Below, piece after piece: positions 23,098-29,771 of a stretch of DNA of 32,453 nucleotides (its first letter is position 1; each line of letters starts with the position of its first letter). The DNA lies in IMG/VR virus record IMGVR_UViG_3300009537_000094, positions 1 to 32,453 of that record; one strand, given 5' to 3'. This DNA is from a virus. Both the position numbers and the translations under genes were made by a program. The notes under the pieces are model-generated. The model searched no databases. It had not been told where the DNA came from and saw nothing but the letters and a program-made list of their open reading frames with translations.

Positions 23098-23984
23098 AAC
23101 GCGGGGTACGCTTCTCTTGTGGACATGGTTCAGACAGCGTAGGAACTCCTTCTCCACTTTGCAGCGTATGCCGGGATCACGCATTAAAACACATCGATAT
23201 ATGGAACAAGAGACACAGATCCGCAGGACTGGAAGATTGCGATATATGTTACCTAACATGGAGGACAAGAATGCAGCTTGTTAAATGGCGGGAATGCGAG
23301 GAAAGGGGTTTACCTAAGAGCGGGTTAATTATTATATCTGGCAGAGTTAAGACGGGAAAATCCCGCTTTGCGGCGAGTTTTCCTGATTCATACGTAATTA
23401 TGGCTGAGAGAAATGGTGGAAAAAGAATACCGGGCAGGATTCATCCTGTATCGTCATTACAAGAATTTGCTGATGTTTTAAGTGCTATAGAAAAGGAGAA
23501 ATCCATAAAGTGCATAGTTATAGATACTCTTGACGCTGTGGGAAACTGGATTGCTCAGGCCGTGGCGAAGAAACACGGTCTTGAGAATATAGACGAGAAG
23601 AAAAAGGGGATTGATAAGTTCGCGGTATGGGGTTCTTTTCATCATGCAATGACGAGGATTATAGACAGGCTTTTAGACACTGATAAGCTTATTGTAATAC
23701 CTTGTCATCACAGAGAACCAAAGACAGATACGGATGGAACCATTATTAGTCCTGCCAGAATTGCTTTACCTGGCAAATCCGGTGATTACGCGCTGTACCA
23801 TGCTCTCGCTGTTGGTGCTACATACAGAGAAGGAAAGAAATACTATCTCACGTTTGAAGGTGGACCTCTTGCTGAATGGGGATCACGATTGGATGAGGTA
23901 GCCAGTAAGACGATAGAACTCCCCAAGGAAAATCCTTATAAAGCCTTTGAGGGGTTATTCAAAACTAATGGAAAGGGAGGATAA
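23094..23984 (+). CDS. P-loop recombinase-like ATPase (Sak4 type) with N-terminal zinc module
   Basis: 296 residues. Residues 1-60 hold a zinc module (C9, H11, C23, C26, then C49 and C52). A RecA-like P-loop domain follows: Walker A GRVKTGKS at 83-90, Walker B CIVIDTLDAVGNW near 145. The C-terminus has IVIPCHHREPKTDTDGTII and a stretch like the DNA-binding loop of phage Sak4 recombinases. Those proteins anneal or exchange single strands. It forms a cassette with the DUF669 protein and nuclease that follow. The zinc module in front of the ATPase is unusual for this family and might be a fusion. Confidence 0.75.
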   Translation: MKRGVRFSCGHGSDSVGTPSPLCSVCRDHALKHIDIWNKRHRSAGLEDCDICYLTWRTRMQLVKWRECEERGLPKSGLIIISGRVKTGKSRFAASFPDSYVIMAERNGGKRIPGRIHPVSSLQEFADVLSAIEKEKSIKCIVIDTLDAVGNWIAQAVAKKHGLENIDEKKKGIDKFAVWGSFHHAMTRIIDRLLDTDKLIVIPCHHREPKTDTDGTIISPARIALPGKSGDYALYHALAVGATYREGKKYYLTFEGGPLAEWGSRLDEVASKTIELPKENPYKAFEGLFKTNGKGG

Positions 23985-23986
23985 TA

Positions 23987-24502
23987 ATGTCATTCACTCA
24001 GGACTTCACCAATGTAGATGAGGTAGAGGATCGCACTCCGGTACCACAGGGTGTTTATATCCTGAAGGTTGTAAATGTAAAACTGGGCAACAGTAGGGAA
24101 AAGGGTTTCCCTATGCCTACTGTTGATTTCGTTATTGAAGGGGGTCAGTTCGCTAACAGGAAAATATTGTATCACAATGTTGTTTTCCTGCCACCTTCTC
24201 AGAAGGGCGCGGGCATTGCAAAGAGATTCCTAAAAGCTCTTGGTCTACCCCATGAGGGTGTGGTTCAAGTGAACCCTCTTAAATGGTTGGGGTTACGGTT
24301 AAAGGCGCGTGTTTTTATTGAAGATCGACCATATAAAAACAATAGCATACGTGTTAACACTGTGAATAATTTACAGGTTTGGCATGTGGATGACGCTACC
24401 GGACCTATTGTAGCGTTAGATCCAATCCATTCCTCGGTTGTTGCTTCTGTTAAAACCGGCGAATCGGATAAAATTCTCGAAGAAGTTCCCTTTATCCGGT
24501 AA
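23987..24502 (+). CDS. DUF669-type ssDNA-binding/annealing protein
   Basis: 171 residues. It starts MSFTQDFTNVDEVEDRTPVP and has a beta-rich core (GVYILKVVNVKLGNS, GGQFANRKILYHNVVF, WLGLRLKARVFIED) matching the DUF669 family of phage proteins that accompany recombinases and bind single-stranded DNA. Its role would be to protect and load ssDNA for the ATPase upstream, which ends two bases before its ATG. GGGAGG lies at a normal distance from the start. An imperfect hairpin element begins two bases after its stop. Confidence 0.8.
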   Translation: MSFTQDFTNVDEVEDRTPVPQGVYILKVVNVKLGNSREKGFPMPTVDFVIEGGQFANRKILYHNVVFLPPSQKGAGIAKRFLKALGLPHEGVVQVNPLKWLGLRLKARVFIEDRPYKNNSIRVNTVNNLQVWHVDDATGPIVALDPIHSSVVASVKTGESDKILEEVPFIR

Positions 24503-24503
24503 A

Positions 24504-24571
24504 GGCATCTACTTTAGCCCTCTGGTTTGCATACGTGGCTGTATCTCACCGGAGGGCCTAAGCAGGTGTCC
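24504..24571 (+). ncRNA. Extended imperfect hairpin between recombination genes
   Basis: GCCCTCTGG (24517-24525) pairs with CCGGAGGGC (24549-24557). The helix continues outward through TTA/TAA, ATCT/AGGT-type and GGC/GTCC pairs with single-base bulges down to 24504 and 24571, giving about 19 base pairs. A short inner ATAC/GTAT stem is also possible. No run of Us follows, so it is not an obvious terminator. It ends one base before an ATG (24572) that opens a 24-codon frame across the start of the nuclease gene. It may be an RNA processing or translation control element. Confidence 0.55.
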
Positions 24572-24597
24572 ATGTTAAAAAAACTGGGTAAGACAAC

Positions 24598-24894
24598 TTG
24601 GGTAAAAACAGAAATTACCTTCGTGGTAGAAGCCGGGAATATTTAAGGGTAAATTTTTACAAGTGTCGTGGTTTTGTGGCCACACGCTTCGCAGGTTCTC
24701 ACTCTCCCTCCGATTTAGCTGCCATAGATCCAAGATTATACGGAATTAATAAAATCCCGCAGGGCGCTCGTCCTGAAATACCTGAAATTTACTTGGAGCA
24801 AATTAAATCCAAGAAGGGGAAAAGAAAGATTATTATCAAGCACAAGTGGACCAAGTTGGCTTTGATTACATTTCAAGAGGTTCATTACGTTTAA
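24598..24894 (+). CDS. Hjc-like PD-(D/E)XK nuclease (Holliday junction resolvase type)
   Basis: 98 residues. The series GRSREYLR, GFVATRFAGSHSPSDLAAID and IYLEQIKSKKG matches the small PD-(D/E)XK resolvase fold: an N-terminal GR/RE motif, a Ser-rich loop with the metal Asp, then the QxK strand. Archaeal Hjc and phage homologues cut four-way junctions, so it fits the recombination cassette. The start is TTG at 24598, the first possible after an in-frame stop; no ATG occurs before the GRSRE motif. Length is near the lower end for this family. Product assignment is by motif order. Confidence 0.75.
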   Translation: MGKNRNYLRGRSREYLRVNFYKCRGFVATRFAGSHSPSDLAAIDPRLYGINKIPQGARPEIPEIYLEQIKSKKGKRKIIIKHKWTKLALITFQEVHYV

Positions 24895-24919
24895 TTTAAT
24901 ATTTTAGGACTTTAGACAC

Positions 24920-24949
24920 TTGTTGTTTTAACTGGTGCTGTAGTATGAT
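24920..24949 (+). promoter_or_regulatory. Candidate sigma-70 promoter before the replication gene
   Basis: TTGTTG at 24920-24925 and TATGAT at 24944-24949 with an 18-base spacer. The -10 box overlaps the left arm of the outer stem of the leader structure (ATGATCGT at 24945-24952). A transcript starting near 24956 would therefore lack that arm and could not hide the ribosome site, whereas one arriving from upstream could. This would give promoter-dependent translation control. The promoter is inferred from match and spacing only. Confidence 0.45.
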
Positions 24950-25086
24950 CGTAACCATGAAACTGGCAGGGGAAATGCATAGGTATAATTTTGTCGGCGT
25001 AGTCCCGTCAAAAGCCCATGCATTCCCTGCCAGGAAAGTGTGCTTCTGCACAAGCTACGCCGACACTCTTCATTGGAACGATCATG
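24945..25086 (+). ncRNA. Pseudoknotted leader structure covering the replication gene start
   Basis: Three long inverted repeats are nested and interleaved. Outer stem A: ATGATCGT (24945-24952) with ACGATCAT (25078-25085), continued by CC/GG and ATGAA (24957-24961)/TTCAT (25069-25073). Stem B: CTGGCAGGG and AATGCAT (24963-24980) with ATGCATT and CCCTGCCAG (25018-25033). Stem C: TGTCGGCGTAG (24992-25002) with CTACGCCGACA (25055-25065). C starts in the loop of B and closes after it, forming a pseudoknot. A small hairpin TGTGC/GCACA (25039-25052) sits between. Stem A takes in GGA (25075-25077) and the first two bases of ATG 25084. A translational switch is inferred; a DNA role (origin) is the alternative. 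Confidence 0.8.
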
Positions 25087-25839
25087 ACAACGGAGCCAGA
25101 GACATTAGAAGATAGTTTATTAGAGAAAGGCTACGTTAAGATATTCAGGAAAATCCTTGAAACAGGATTCTGGTCTAACCCAAATGACAGGCTTATGGCA
25201 ATTTCCCTCATAATGATGGCCAATTGGAAGGATAAGAATTGGCAATCCCGAAATGGTGAGCAGTTTATTATCAAACGCGGGGAATTAGTCACTAGCGTGT
25301 CTTCTCTCCAAAAACATACAGGCCTTTCTATGCGATCTACCAGGACATCGTTGCTGCATTTGGAGAAAAGCAATTTTCTGACACAGAGAGTGACAAACTG
25401 GTATAGGCACATAAAGCTAACAAAATACTGCACTTTTCAGGATTATGAATATGGCGATCGACAAGGACCTGACAAGGACCCGACAAGGACCCGACAACGA
25501 CTAAAGAAGGGTAAGAAGGGTAAGAATAACCCCCCTATATCCCCCCAAGGGGATTTTGAGCTTTTTTGGAAGGCTTACCCGAAAAAAATAGGCAAATTGG
25601 CGGCTCTTAGGGCATGGAATAATGCTAAACCGGGTATTATCCTTACAGAAAAGATCTTAAAGGCCGTTAGCAAGCAGCTTAATTTCAGGACTTGGCGGGA
25701 GGGATTCATCCCTAATCCCTCCACATGGCTCAATCAGGGACGCTGGGATGATGAAATAGACACGATAAATCACGATGCCATCCCGGAGTGCCCTAAATGC
25801 GGTACGGTACATAATGAGCACCAGGAATGCTGGAAATGA
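25084..25839 (+). CDS. Replication protein: winged-helix N-terminus and helicase-loader-like C-terminus
   Basis: 251 residues from ATG at 25084 (MTTEPETLEDSLLEKGYVKI). An earlier in-frame ATG at 25018 would be within the leader stem and lacks a ribosome site. The N-terminal part (YVKIFRKILETGFWSNP..., SVSSLQKHTGLSMRSTRTSL) is a winged-helix domain like DnaD-type or O-type phage replication initiators. The middle is Lys/Arg-rich and contains tandem DNA repeats. The C-terminus (FELFWKAYPKKIGKLAALRA, FIPNPSTWLNQGRWDDE) is a motif shared by phage helicase loaders. A CPKCGTVHNEHQEC knuckle ends it. It would mark the origin and hand the helicase encoded downstream to DNA. Confidence 0.8.
   Translation: MTTEPETLEDSLLEKGYVKIFRKILETGFWSNPNDRLMAISLIMMANWKDKNWQSRNGEQFIIKRGELVTSVSSLQKHTGLSMRSTRTSLLHLEKSNFLTQRVTNWYRHIKLTKYCTFQDYEYGDRQGPDKDPTRTRQRLKKGKKGKNNPPISPQGDFELFWKAYPKKIGKLAALRAWNNAKPGIILTEKILKAVSKQLNFRTWREGFIPNPSTWLNQGRWDDEIDTINHDAIPECPKCGTVHNEHQECWK
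25460..25527. repeat. 11-bp and 9-bp tandem repeats inside the replication gene (possible origin)
   Basis: GACAAGGACC(C/T) occurs in three perfect tandem copies at 25460-25492, with a degenerate fourth (GACAACGACTA) to 25503. AAGAAGGGT then repeats twice (25504-25521) with a partial third. An 11-bp unit is not a multiple of three, so the protein reads the copies in shifting frames (DKDPTRTRQR). This points to DNA-level rather than protein-level selection. Repeats inside the initiator gene recall the lambda origin inside gene O. Confidence 0.7.
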
Positions 25840-25969
25840 GAAAAATGTTGGAAATCGCCCGTTTAAGTACGACGGGACAGGTTGTTCCTGGTGTCAGGAA
25901 GACAGTTCGCGGATGATGCGTCGGTTCGAGAAATTACTCGAAAGGATGAATACACATGAGCCTGTATGA
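25814..25969 (+). CDS. Small Cys-motif protein overlapping the replication and helicase genes
   Basis: About 51 residues from ATG at 25814: MSTRNAGNEKNVGNRPFKYD, then GTGCSWCQEDSSRM and MMRRFEKLLERMNTHEPV. A C-SW-C pair followed by an Arg-rich helix suggests half a zinc site. It overlaps the end of the replication gene by 26 bases and the start of the helicase gene by 14 bases. A frame that also opens upstream of the ATG is possible. The ribosome site is weak. I regard it as probable but not certain. Confidence 0.45.
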   Translation: MSTRNAGNEKNVGNRPFKYDGTGCSWCQEDSSRMMRRFEKLLERMNTHEPV

Positions 25970-27581
25970 TATAGCATTTAATTATCTCAACCTCGGATAC
26001 CACCCCATTCCCTGTATGCCAGGAACAAAAAAACCATTAATAAAGTGGAAAGAATTTCAGGACAGTCCTCCGACAATACAGAAATTAAAAGAATGGTTTA
26101 ATGGAAATGAAGATAGAAATATCGCTTTGGTTCTTGGCCGTGGGACAATGGCGGTCGATTTGGACGGTCATAAGGAAGCCGAGCGGTTACTCTATGAACG
26201 TGGCATAATACTGCCTGAAAATGCACCGAGAAATATAACATCAAAGGGTTATCACGTTCTTCTGAAAGTCAAAGAGTTTATCCCTGATTCCGTTGGGTTG
26301 CTTAGCAATATGGATAAACGTGTTCAAGTGGATATACGCGGTGTGGGATATATTATGGTTCCCCCTTCCACTCATCCTGATGGAACAAAATACAGGTGGG
26401 CAGTAGATTTAAAAAATGTTAAAAACCTCCCCTTGGCTCCCAGTGAGCTGATAACATTAATAAAATCACAAAAAATAAATCATGAAAACAAAACTGATAA
26501 TGTTATATATGGCAGAAATTGGATAGTTGACAGTCTTATTGGAGTAAATAAGGGGGAAAGAAATAATATCTGTTCTAAATTGGCGGGGTATTTTTTTGCC
26601 AAGGGATTAAGCAGGGACATAGTCAAAACCATACTGGTTAATTTATACGGGAATAAGTGCAATCCTCCCCTGGAGAAAAATGAAATAGAAATAATTGTCG
26701 ATTCCATTTCAAATAAAGCATCATTAAATGGCCAGGTAATAAGAGAAATTCAACCCAGAACCATTGGCGATGTTGCGGACGAGTTCTACGAGAATTTAAA
26801 AACAAAAGATACATATAGGGTTTCCACGGGAATAAAATCCTTGGATGATTTATTCGGGGATGGTTTTTCTACGGGTGAACTTATATATATGGGTGCTCGG
26901 CCGAGTATAGGTAAGACCGCCCTGGCCCTTCAGATAGGAACTAATCTGGCTAAAAAAATGAAGTCCGTTTTATTCGTTAGCAGGGAAATGGTGGCCAGCT
27001 CATTAATTAAAAGAATATTGGCCAATCAATCTGGTGTTGAGATGTACAAATTGAGGCATAGTAAAATATCATCCCATGAGCTGGAACGGGTTAAAAGATG
27101 CATATCCAAAATAGGAACTATCCCTTTTTACATGTCAGATGATATTGTGACAATGTCGGATCTTATAGAAACATTAACCCATTTCCATCCCGACCCACCA
27201 TTATCGTTAATGATTGTCGATTATCTGCAAATACTTAACTCGGGTAAAAAACACAGAGATAAACGCGCTGACGTTGAGGCAGTCTCCGGATTATTAAAGA
27301 ATGTCGCAATGCAATATAAAATACCTGTTTTGTGTTTATCTTCCCTATCCAGGGGGAATAATGATCCGAGCATGGCCTCTCTACGTGAAAGCGGGGAGTT
27401 GGAGCATGACGCGGATATTGTAATTTTGCTGGATAGAAAGGTGGGGGCTCAAACAATTTCTTGTCGTGTGGTTAAAAACAGGGATGGAAGAATAGGAACA
27501 AAGGAACTGATATTTAAAAGTGAATTTATGCAATTTGAGGATGTCAAGGAAATTATTAATTCCGAGGAATTCATTGTTTGA
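25956..27581 (+). CDS. Bifunctional primase-polymerase / DnaB-type helicase
   Basis: 541 residues with two modules. Residues 1-170 are a primase-polymerase (Prim-Pol) domain: YHPIPCMPGTKKPLIKWKEF, the metal motif MAVDLDGH near 66-72, and VDIRGVGYIMVPPSTHPDG. A linker of about 90 residues follows. The RecA-like helicase core has Walker A GARPSIGKTALA near 312-322, Walker B MIVDYLQIL near 417-425, and CLSSLSRG..DP and LRESGELEHDADIV later. It would prime and unwind at the fork. It is a replicative protein of the gp4/prim-pol-helicase kind and needs no separate primase. GAAAGG lies ten bases before the ATG. Confidence 0.9.
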   Translation: MSLYDIAFNYLNLGYHPIPCMPGTKKPLIKWKEFQDSPPTIQKLKEWFNGNEDRNIALVLGRGTMAVDLDGHKEAERLLYERGIILPENAPRNITSKGYHVLLKVKEFIPDSVGLLSNMDKRVQVDIRGVGYIMVPPSTHPDGTKYRWAVDLKNVKNLPLAPSELITLIKSQKINHENKTDNVIYGRNWIVDSLIGVNKGERNNICSKLAGYFFAKGLSRDIVKTILVNLYGNKCNPPLEKNEIEIIVDSISNKASLNGQVIREIQPRTIGDVADEFYENLKTKDTYRVSTGIKSLDDLFGDGFSTGELIYMGARPSIGKTALALQIGTNLAKKMKSVLFVSREMVASSLIKRILANQSGVEMYKLRHSKISSHELERVKRCISKIGTIPFYMSDDIVTMSDLIETLTHFHPDPPLSLMIVDYLQILNSGKKHRDKRADVEAVSGLLKNVAMQYKIPVLCLSSLSRGNNDPSMASLRESGELEHDADIVILLDRKVGAQTISCRVVKNRDGRIGTKELIFKSEFMQFEDVKEIINSEEFIV

Positions 27582-27743
27582 ATGCTTATCTGGTTTTGCA
27601 CTAAATGTAATATTGAAACAAAATATTTCAATCTCTGTAAGGAACATAAGATTTGCCCGAAATGCAAGTGTCCTTCCTGTATATTTGATATCAATTCAAA
27701 AAGACGGAAATGGGAGGAATATTGGCTGGAACAAAACAAATAG
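27582..27743 (+). CDS. Cysteine-rich zinc-ribbon protein (53 aa)
   Basis: The ATG at 27582 directly follows the helicase stop (TGA|ATG). The product is MLIWFCTKCNIETKYFNLCK, then HKICPKCKCPSCIFD, with seven cysteines in CxxC pairs, and a charged C-terminus (KRRKWEEYWLEQNK). It should bind one or two zinc ions. The role is unknown, perhaps nucleic-acid binding or partner recruitment at the fork. Confidence 0.65.
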   Translation: MLIWFCTKCNIETKYFNLCKEHKICPKCKCPSCIFDINSKRRKWEEYWLEQNK

Positions 27744-27860
27744 GGGTTATTGCCCATAACTCCATTAAAAATGGCTTGGAGCGCATCCTCGAACCATTCA
27801 AGGGCATTGTAGCAGGTTCTTTAAATACATAATGATTAGGACCACAAATATATTATATTT

Positions 27861-27959
27861 ATGAAAATGGATATTTTGGATTTATTTATTATTTCATTAC
27901 TGGTTGCATGCATATTTGCATTATTTTTTCAGTGTTTATTGATAAAAAGAAATGATTAG
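27861..27959 (+). CDS. 32-residue single-TM peptide
   Basis: MKMDILDLFIISLLVACIFA followed by LFFQCLLIKRND: one membrane helix with a basic tail. It ends in an 8-base overlap with the next gene (ATGATTAG). No function can be assigned. The 117 bases before it contain no gene that I can support. Confidence 0.5.
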   Translation: MKMDILDLFIISLLVACIFALFFQCLLIKRND

Positions 27960-28113
27960 AAAATCATCTATGAGTCATTTGTATGCTGTAAGACTGGCGG
28001 CGAGGATCTCCGCAAGGGATTTTGTAAGTGATGATGAGGCTGTAATCATATTGGCCACAGAAGTTCAAAGATTAAGAAAAAAGCTTTCTAAAACAAGGAA
28101 AAAACACAAATAA
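27952..28113 (+). CDS. 53-residue basic helical protein
   Basis: MIRKSSMSHLYAVRLAARIS, then ARDFVSDDEAVIILATEVQR and a Lys-rich tail (LRKKLSKTRKKHK). The heptad-like C-terminus suggests a small dimer. The start overlaps the previous small membrane peptide, so the two may be translated together. No family recognised. Confidence 0.55.
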   Translation: MIRKSSMSHLYAVRLAARISARDFVSDDEAVIILATEVQRLRKKLSKTRKKHK

Positions 28114-28125
28114 GAGGGAAGAGCA

Positions 28126-28404
28126 ATGGGGAATGATATTGAATTTAAATCAAAAATAAAGCAGAAAGATATTAATCAAAACAGGGTATTACTCGGACTT
28201 AATCCAATGTTCGCGGGAATGGTTTTATTAATTTTAATTTCAATACCGGTTTTTGTTTTAGTATTTATCCACAAAACAAATGATATTTATAATAGATTAT
28301 CTGAAATGTCTAAAGTCCAGAATAATATTATCGAATCAAATAAGGTAATGGTTAAAAATCATGATGAATTAACCGGGATTTTATTTGGAATGGATGAGAA
28401 ATGA
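28126..28404 (+). CDS. Small membrane protein (92 aa)
   Basis: A polar N-terminus of about 28 residues, one membrane segment (MFAGMVLLILISIPVFVLVF) and a helical C-terminal tail (IYNRLSEMSKVQNNIIESNK). AGAGGGAAG lies just upstream of the ATG. The stop overlaps the start of the RNA ligase gene (ATGA). The layout fits a one-span membrane anchor with a coiled coil outside, but no family is recognised. Confidence 0.65.
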   Translation: MGNDIEFKSKIKQKDINQNRVLLGLNPMFAGMVLLILISIPVFVLVFIHKTNDIYNRLSEMSKVQNNIIESNKVMVKNHDELTGILFGMDEK

Positions 28405-29054
28405 AACAGTATCATAAAATTCAATCTGTTTTTAAGAGAGATAAAAAAGGAAGAATGCTGTTTGGGGAATATTCTGATCCTGTTTTTGAATATCTTAAAG
28501 ATAATGATTGGGTGTTTACGGAAAAGGTTGATGGAACAAATATCCGCATAATGTGGGACGGTAATAATGTCACGTTTGGAGGTAGAACGGATAATGCGAT
28601 GATTCCATCATTCCTGGTCAATCGTCTTTCGGAATTGTTTTCCACGACGACAAAAAAATTATTATTTAAGAGTACTTTTCCGGAAGGAGCATGCTTCCAT
28701 GGCGAAGGATATGGTGCGAAGATCCAAAAGGGCGGAGGAAATTACAAATCAGATGGTCAAGACTTTGTTTTGTTTGATATTAAGGTTGGTGATTGGTGGT
28801 TGAAACGCCCTGATGTTGAGGCAATAGCCAAATCATTTAAAATTGATATTGTACCTATTATATCTGATTCCGGAACACTGTATGATATGGTTAATATGTG
28901 TAAAAGGGGAATAATTTCTTCTTGGGGAAATTTTCCGGCAGAGGGAATTGTGGCAAAACCAAAAATAGAGTTACAAACAAGGAGCGGAGATCGAGTTATT
29001 GCAAAAATCAAGTCAAAGGATTTTATAAATACTCCGTTTCCTGTGGAGGCCTAA
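28401..29054 (+). CDS. ATP-dependent RNA ligase (Rnl2-like, compact)
   Basis: 217 residues with the nucleotidyltransferase motifs in order. Motif I is EKVDGTNIRI (residues 41-50, Lys42 being the AMP acceptor). Motif III is CFHGEGYGAKIQKGG, motif IIIa FVLFDIKVGDWWL, motif IV EGIVAKP and motif V VIAKIKSKDF. The enzyme seals RNA ends via a lysyl-AMP intermediate. Phages use such ligases to repair host-cleaved tRNAs or to seal their own RNA. There is no C-terminal domain, and I see no partner kinase/phosphatase in this window. Confidence 0.85.
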   Translation: MKQYHKIQSVFKRDKKGRMLFGEYSDPVFEYLKDNDWVFTEKVDGTNIRIMWDGNNVTFGGRTDNAMIPSFLVNRLSELFSTTTKKLLFKSTFPEGACFHGEGYGAKIQKGGGNYKSDGQDFVLFDIKVGDWWLKRPDVEAIAKSFKIDIVPIISDSGTLYDMVNMCKRGIISSWGNFPAEGIVAKPKIELQTRSGDRVIAKIKSKDFINTPFPVEA

Positions 29055-29396
29055 ATGACAAATGATTGTGAGTTTTGCGGAGATGTTGTATGTCCAGAAA
29101 GTTCCAAAGAACATAAATTATGCAAATCTAATATCAGGCCAGGAGGGAGAAGCGCGGTTGAGCTTGGGTGTAGATGTCCGATAATAGACAATAATAATGG
29201 AAAAGGGGCATTTAATACATCTGGATCTATCGCTCAATTTATTGTTTCTTCAATTTGCTCCCTGCACTCACCACTGGGAAAAAGGGATCACAAGGCAATT
29301 TATGCGGTCATGGAAAGATTTGTACTGGAAATGTCAAGAAAGGATTCTCAGATAGAAAATCTTAAAAGAGCCGTAAACTTGCTCGATCAGAAATAA
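29055..29396 (+). CDS. Conserved-type phage hypothetical protein with CPIIDNNNGKG motif
   Basis: 113 residues, starting right at the end of the ligase gene. The N-terminus is Cys-rich (CEFCGDVVCPE, then KLCKSN). The core AVELGCRCPIIDNNNGKG matches a motif often seen in small phage and mobile-element proteins, whose function is not known to me. The C-terminus is a helical, possibly coiled-coil region (RFVLEMSRKDSQIENLKRAV). It is a boundary gene between replication and accessory blocks. Confidence 0.65.
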   Translation: MTNDCEFCGDVVCPESSKEHKLCKSNIRPGGRSAVELGCRCPIIDNNNGKGAFNTSGSIAQFIVSSICSLHSPLGKRDHKAIYAVMERFVLEMSRKDSQIENLKRAVNLLDQK

Positions 29397-29457
29397 TAAA
29401 GCAAAAACAAGAAAGATTGATTGTTTATATTAAACCATAAACCAAGGAGAAATAAAA

Positions 29458-29771
29458 TGCAAATACAACAGGGTGATGTGAATATAGAATCAGTAAATGA
29501 AATTCCACAAGGAGCAAAAAAAGTAAACCCGACTAAAAGAGGTTATATATTAGCTGAAGGAGAAGCGACTGGTCATGCCCATAGAATAGAGGATGTGGAA
29601 GGTGTTGATATGTATGAATCCAATGGTATGTTTTATTTTAAGGTTTCGCGTCGAGTTCAATTAATGCATGAGGAACATAATGTAATATCCATAAATCCGG
29701 GAATTTATAAAAGCTGGGGAGTTCTTGAATATGATCCTTTTGAGGAAGAGATTAATCGTGTCCAAGATTGA
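29458..29771 (+). CDS. Partner protein of DUF6745-type gene
   Basis: 104 residues from ATG 29458 (MQIQQGDVNIESVNEIPQGA), with AAGGAG nine bases upstream. The core GEATGHAHRIEDVEGVDMYE and RRVQLMHEEHNVISINPGIY recalls short proteins that precede DUF6745-domain genes in many bacterial and phage genomes. The two genes overlap by 14 bases here, so their products are likely made together. The His-rich motifs (GHAHRI, HEEH) could bind metal. The biochemical role of the pair is unknown to me. Confidence 0.7.

Noticed and set aside
24577-24591. A7 run at the start of the 24-codon frame, resembling a -1 frameshift slippery site into the nuclease frame.
   Set aside because: After a -1 shift the reading frame meets TAA at 24589-24591 before the nuclease start, so it could not make a fusion.
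27780-27835. GGTTCGAGG on the minus strand looked like a tRNA T-loop.
   Set aside because: The flanking bases do not form a T-arm stem, and no anticodon or acceptor arm is present.
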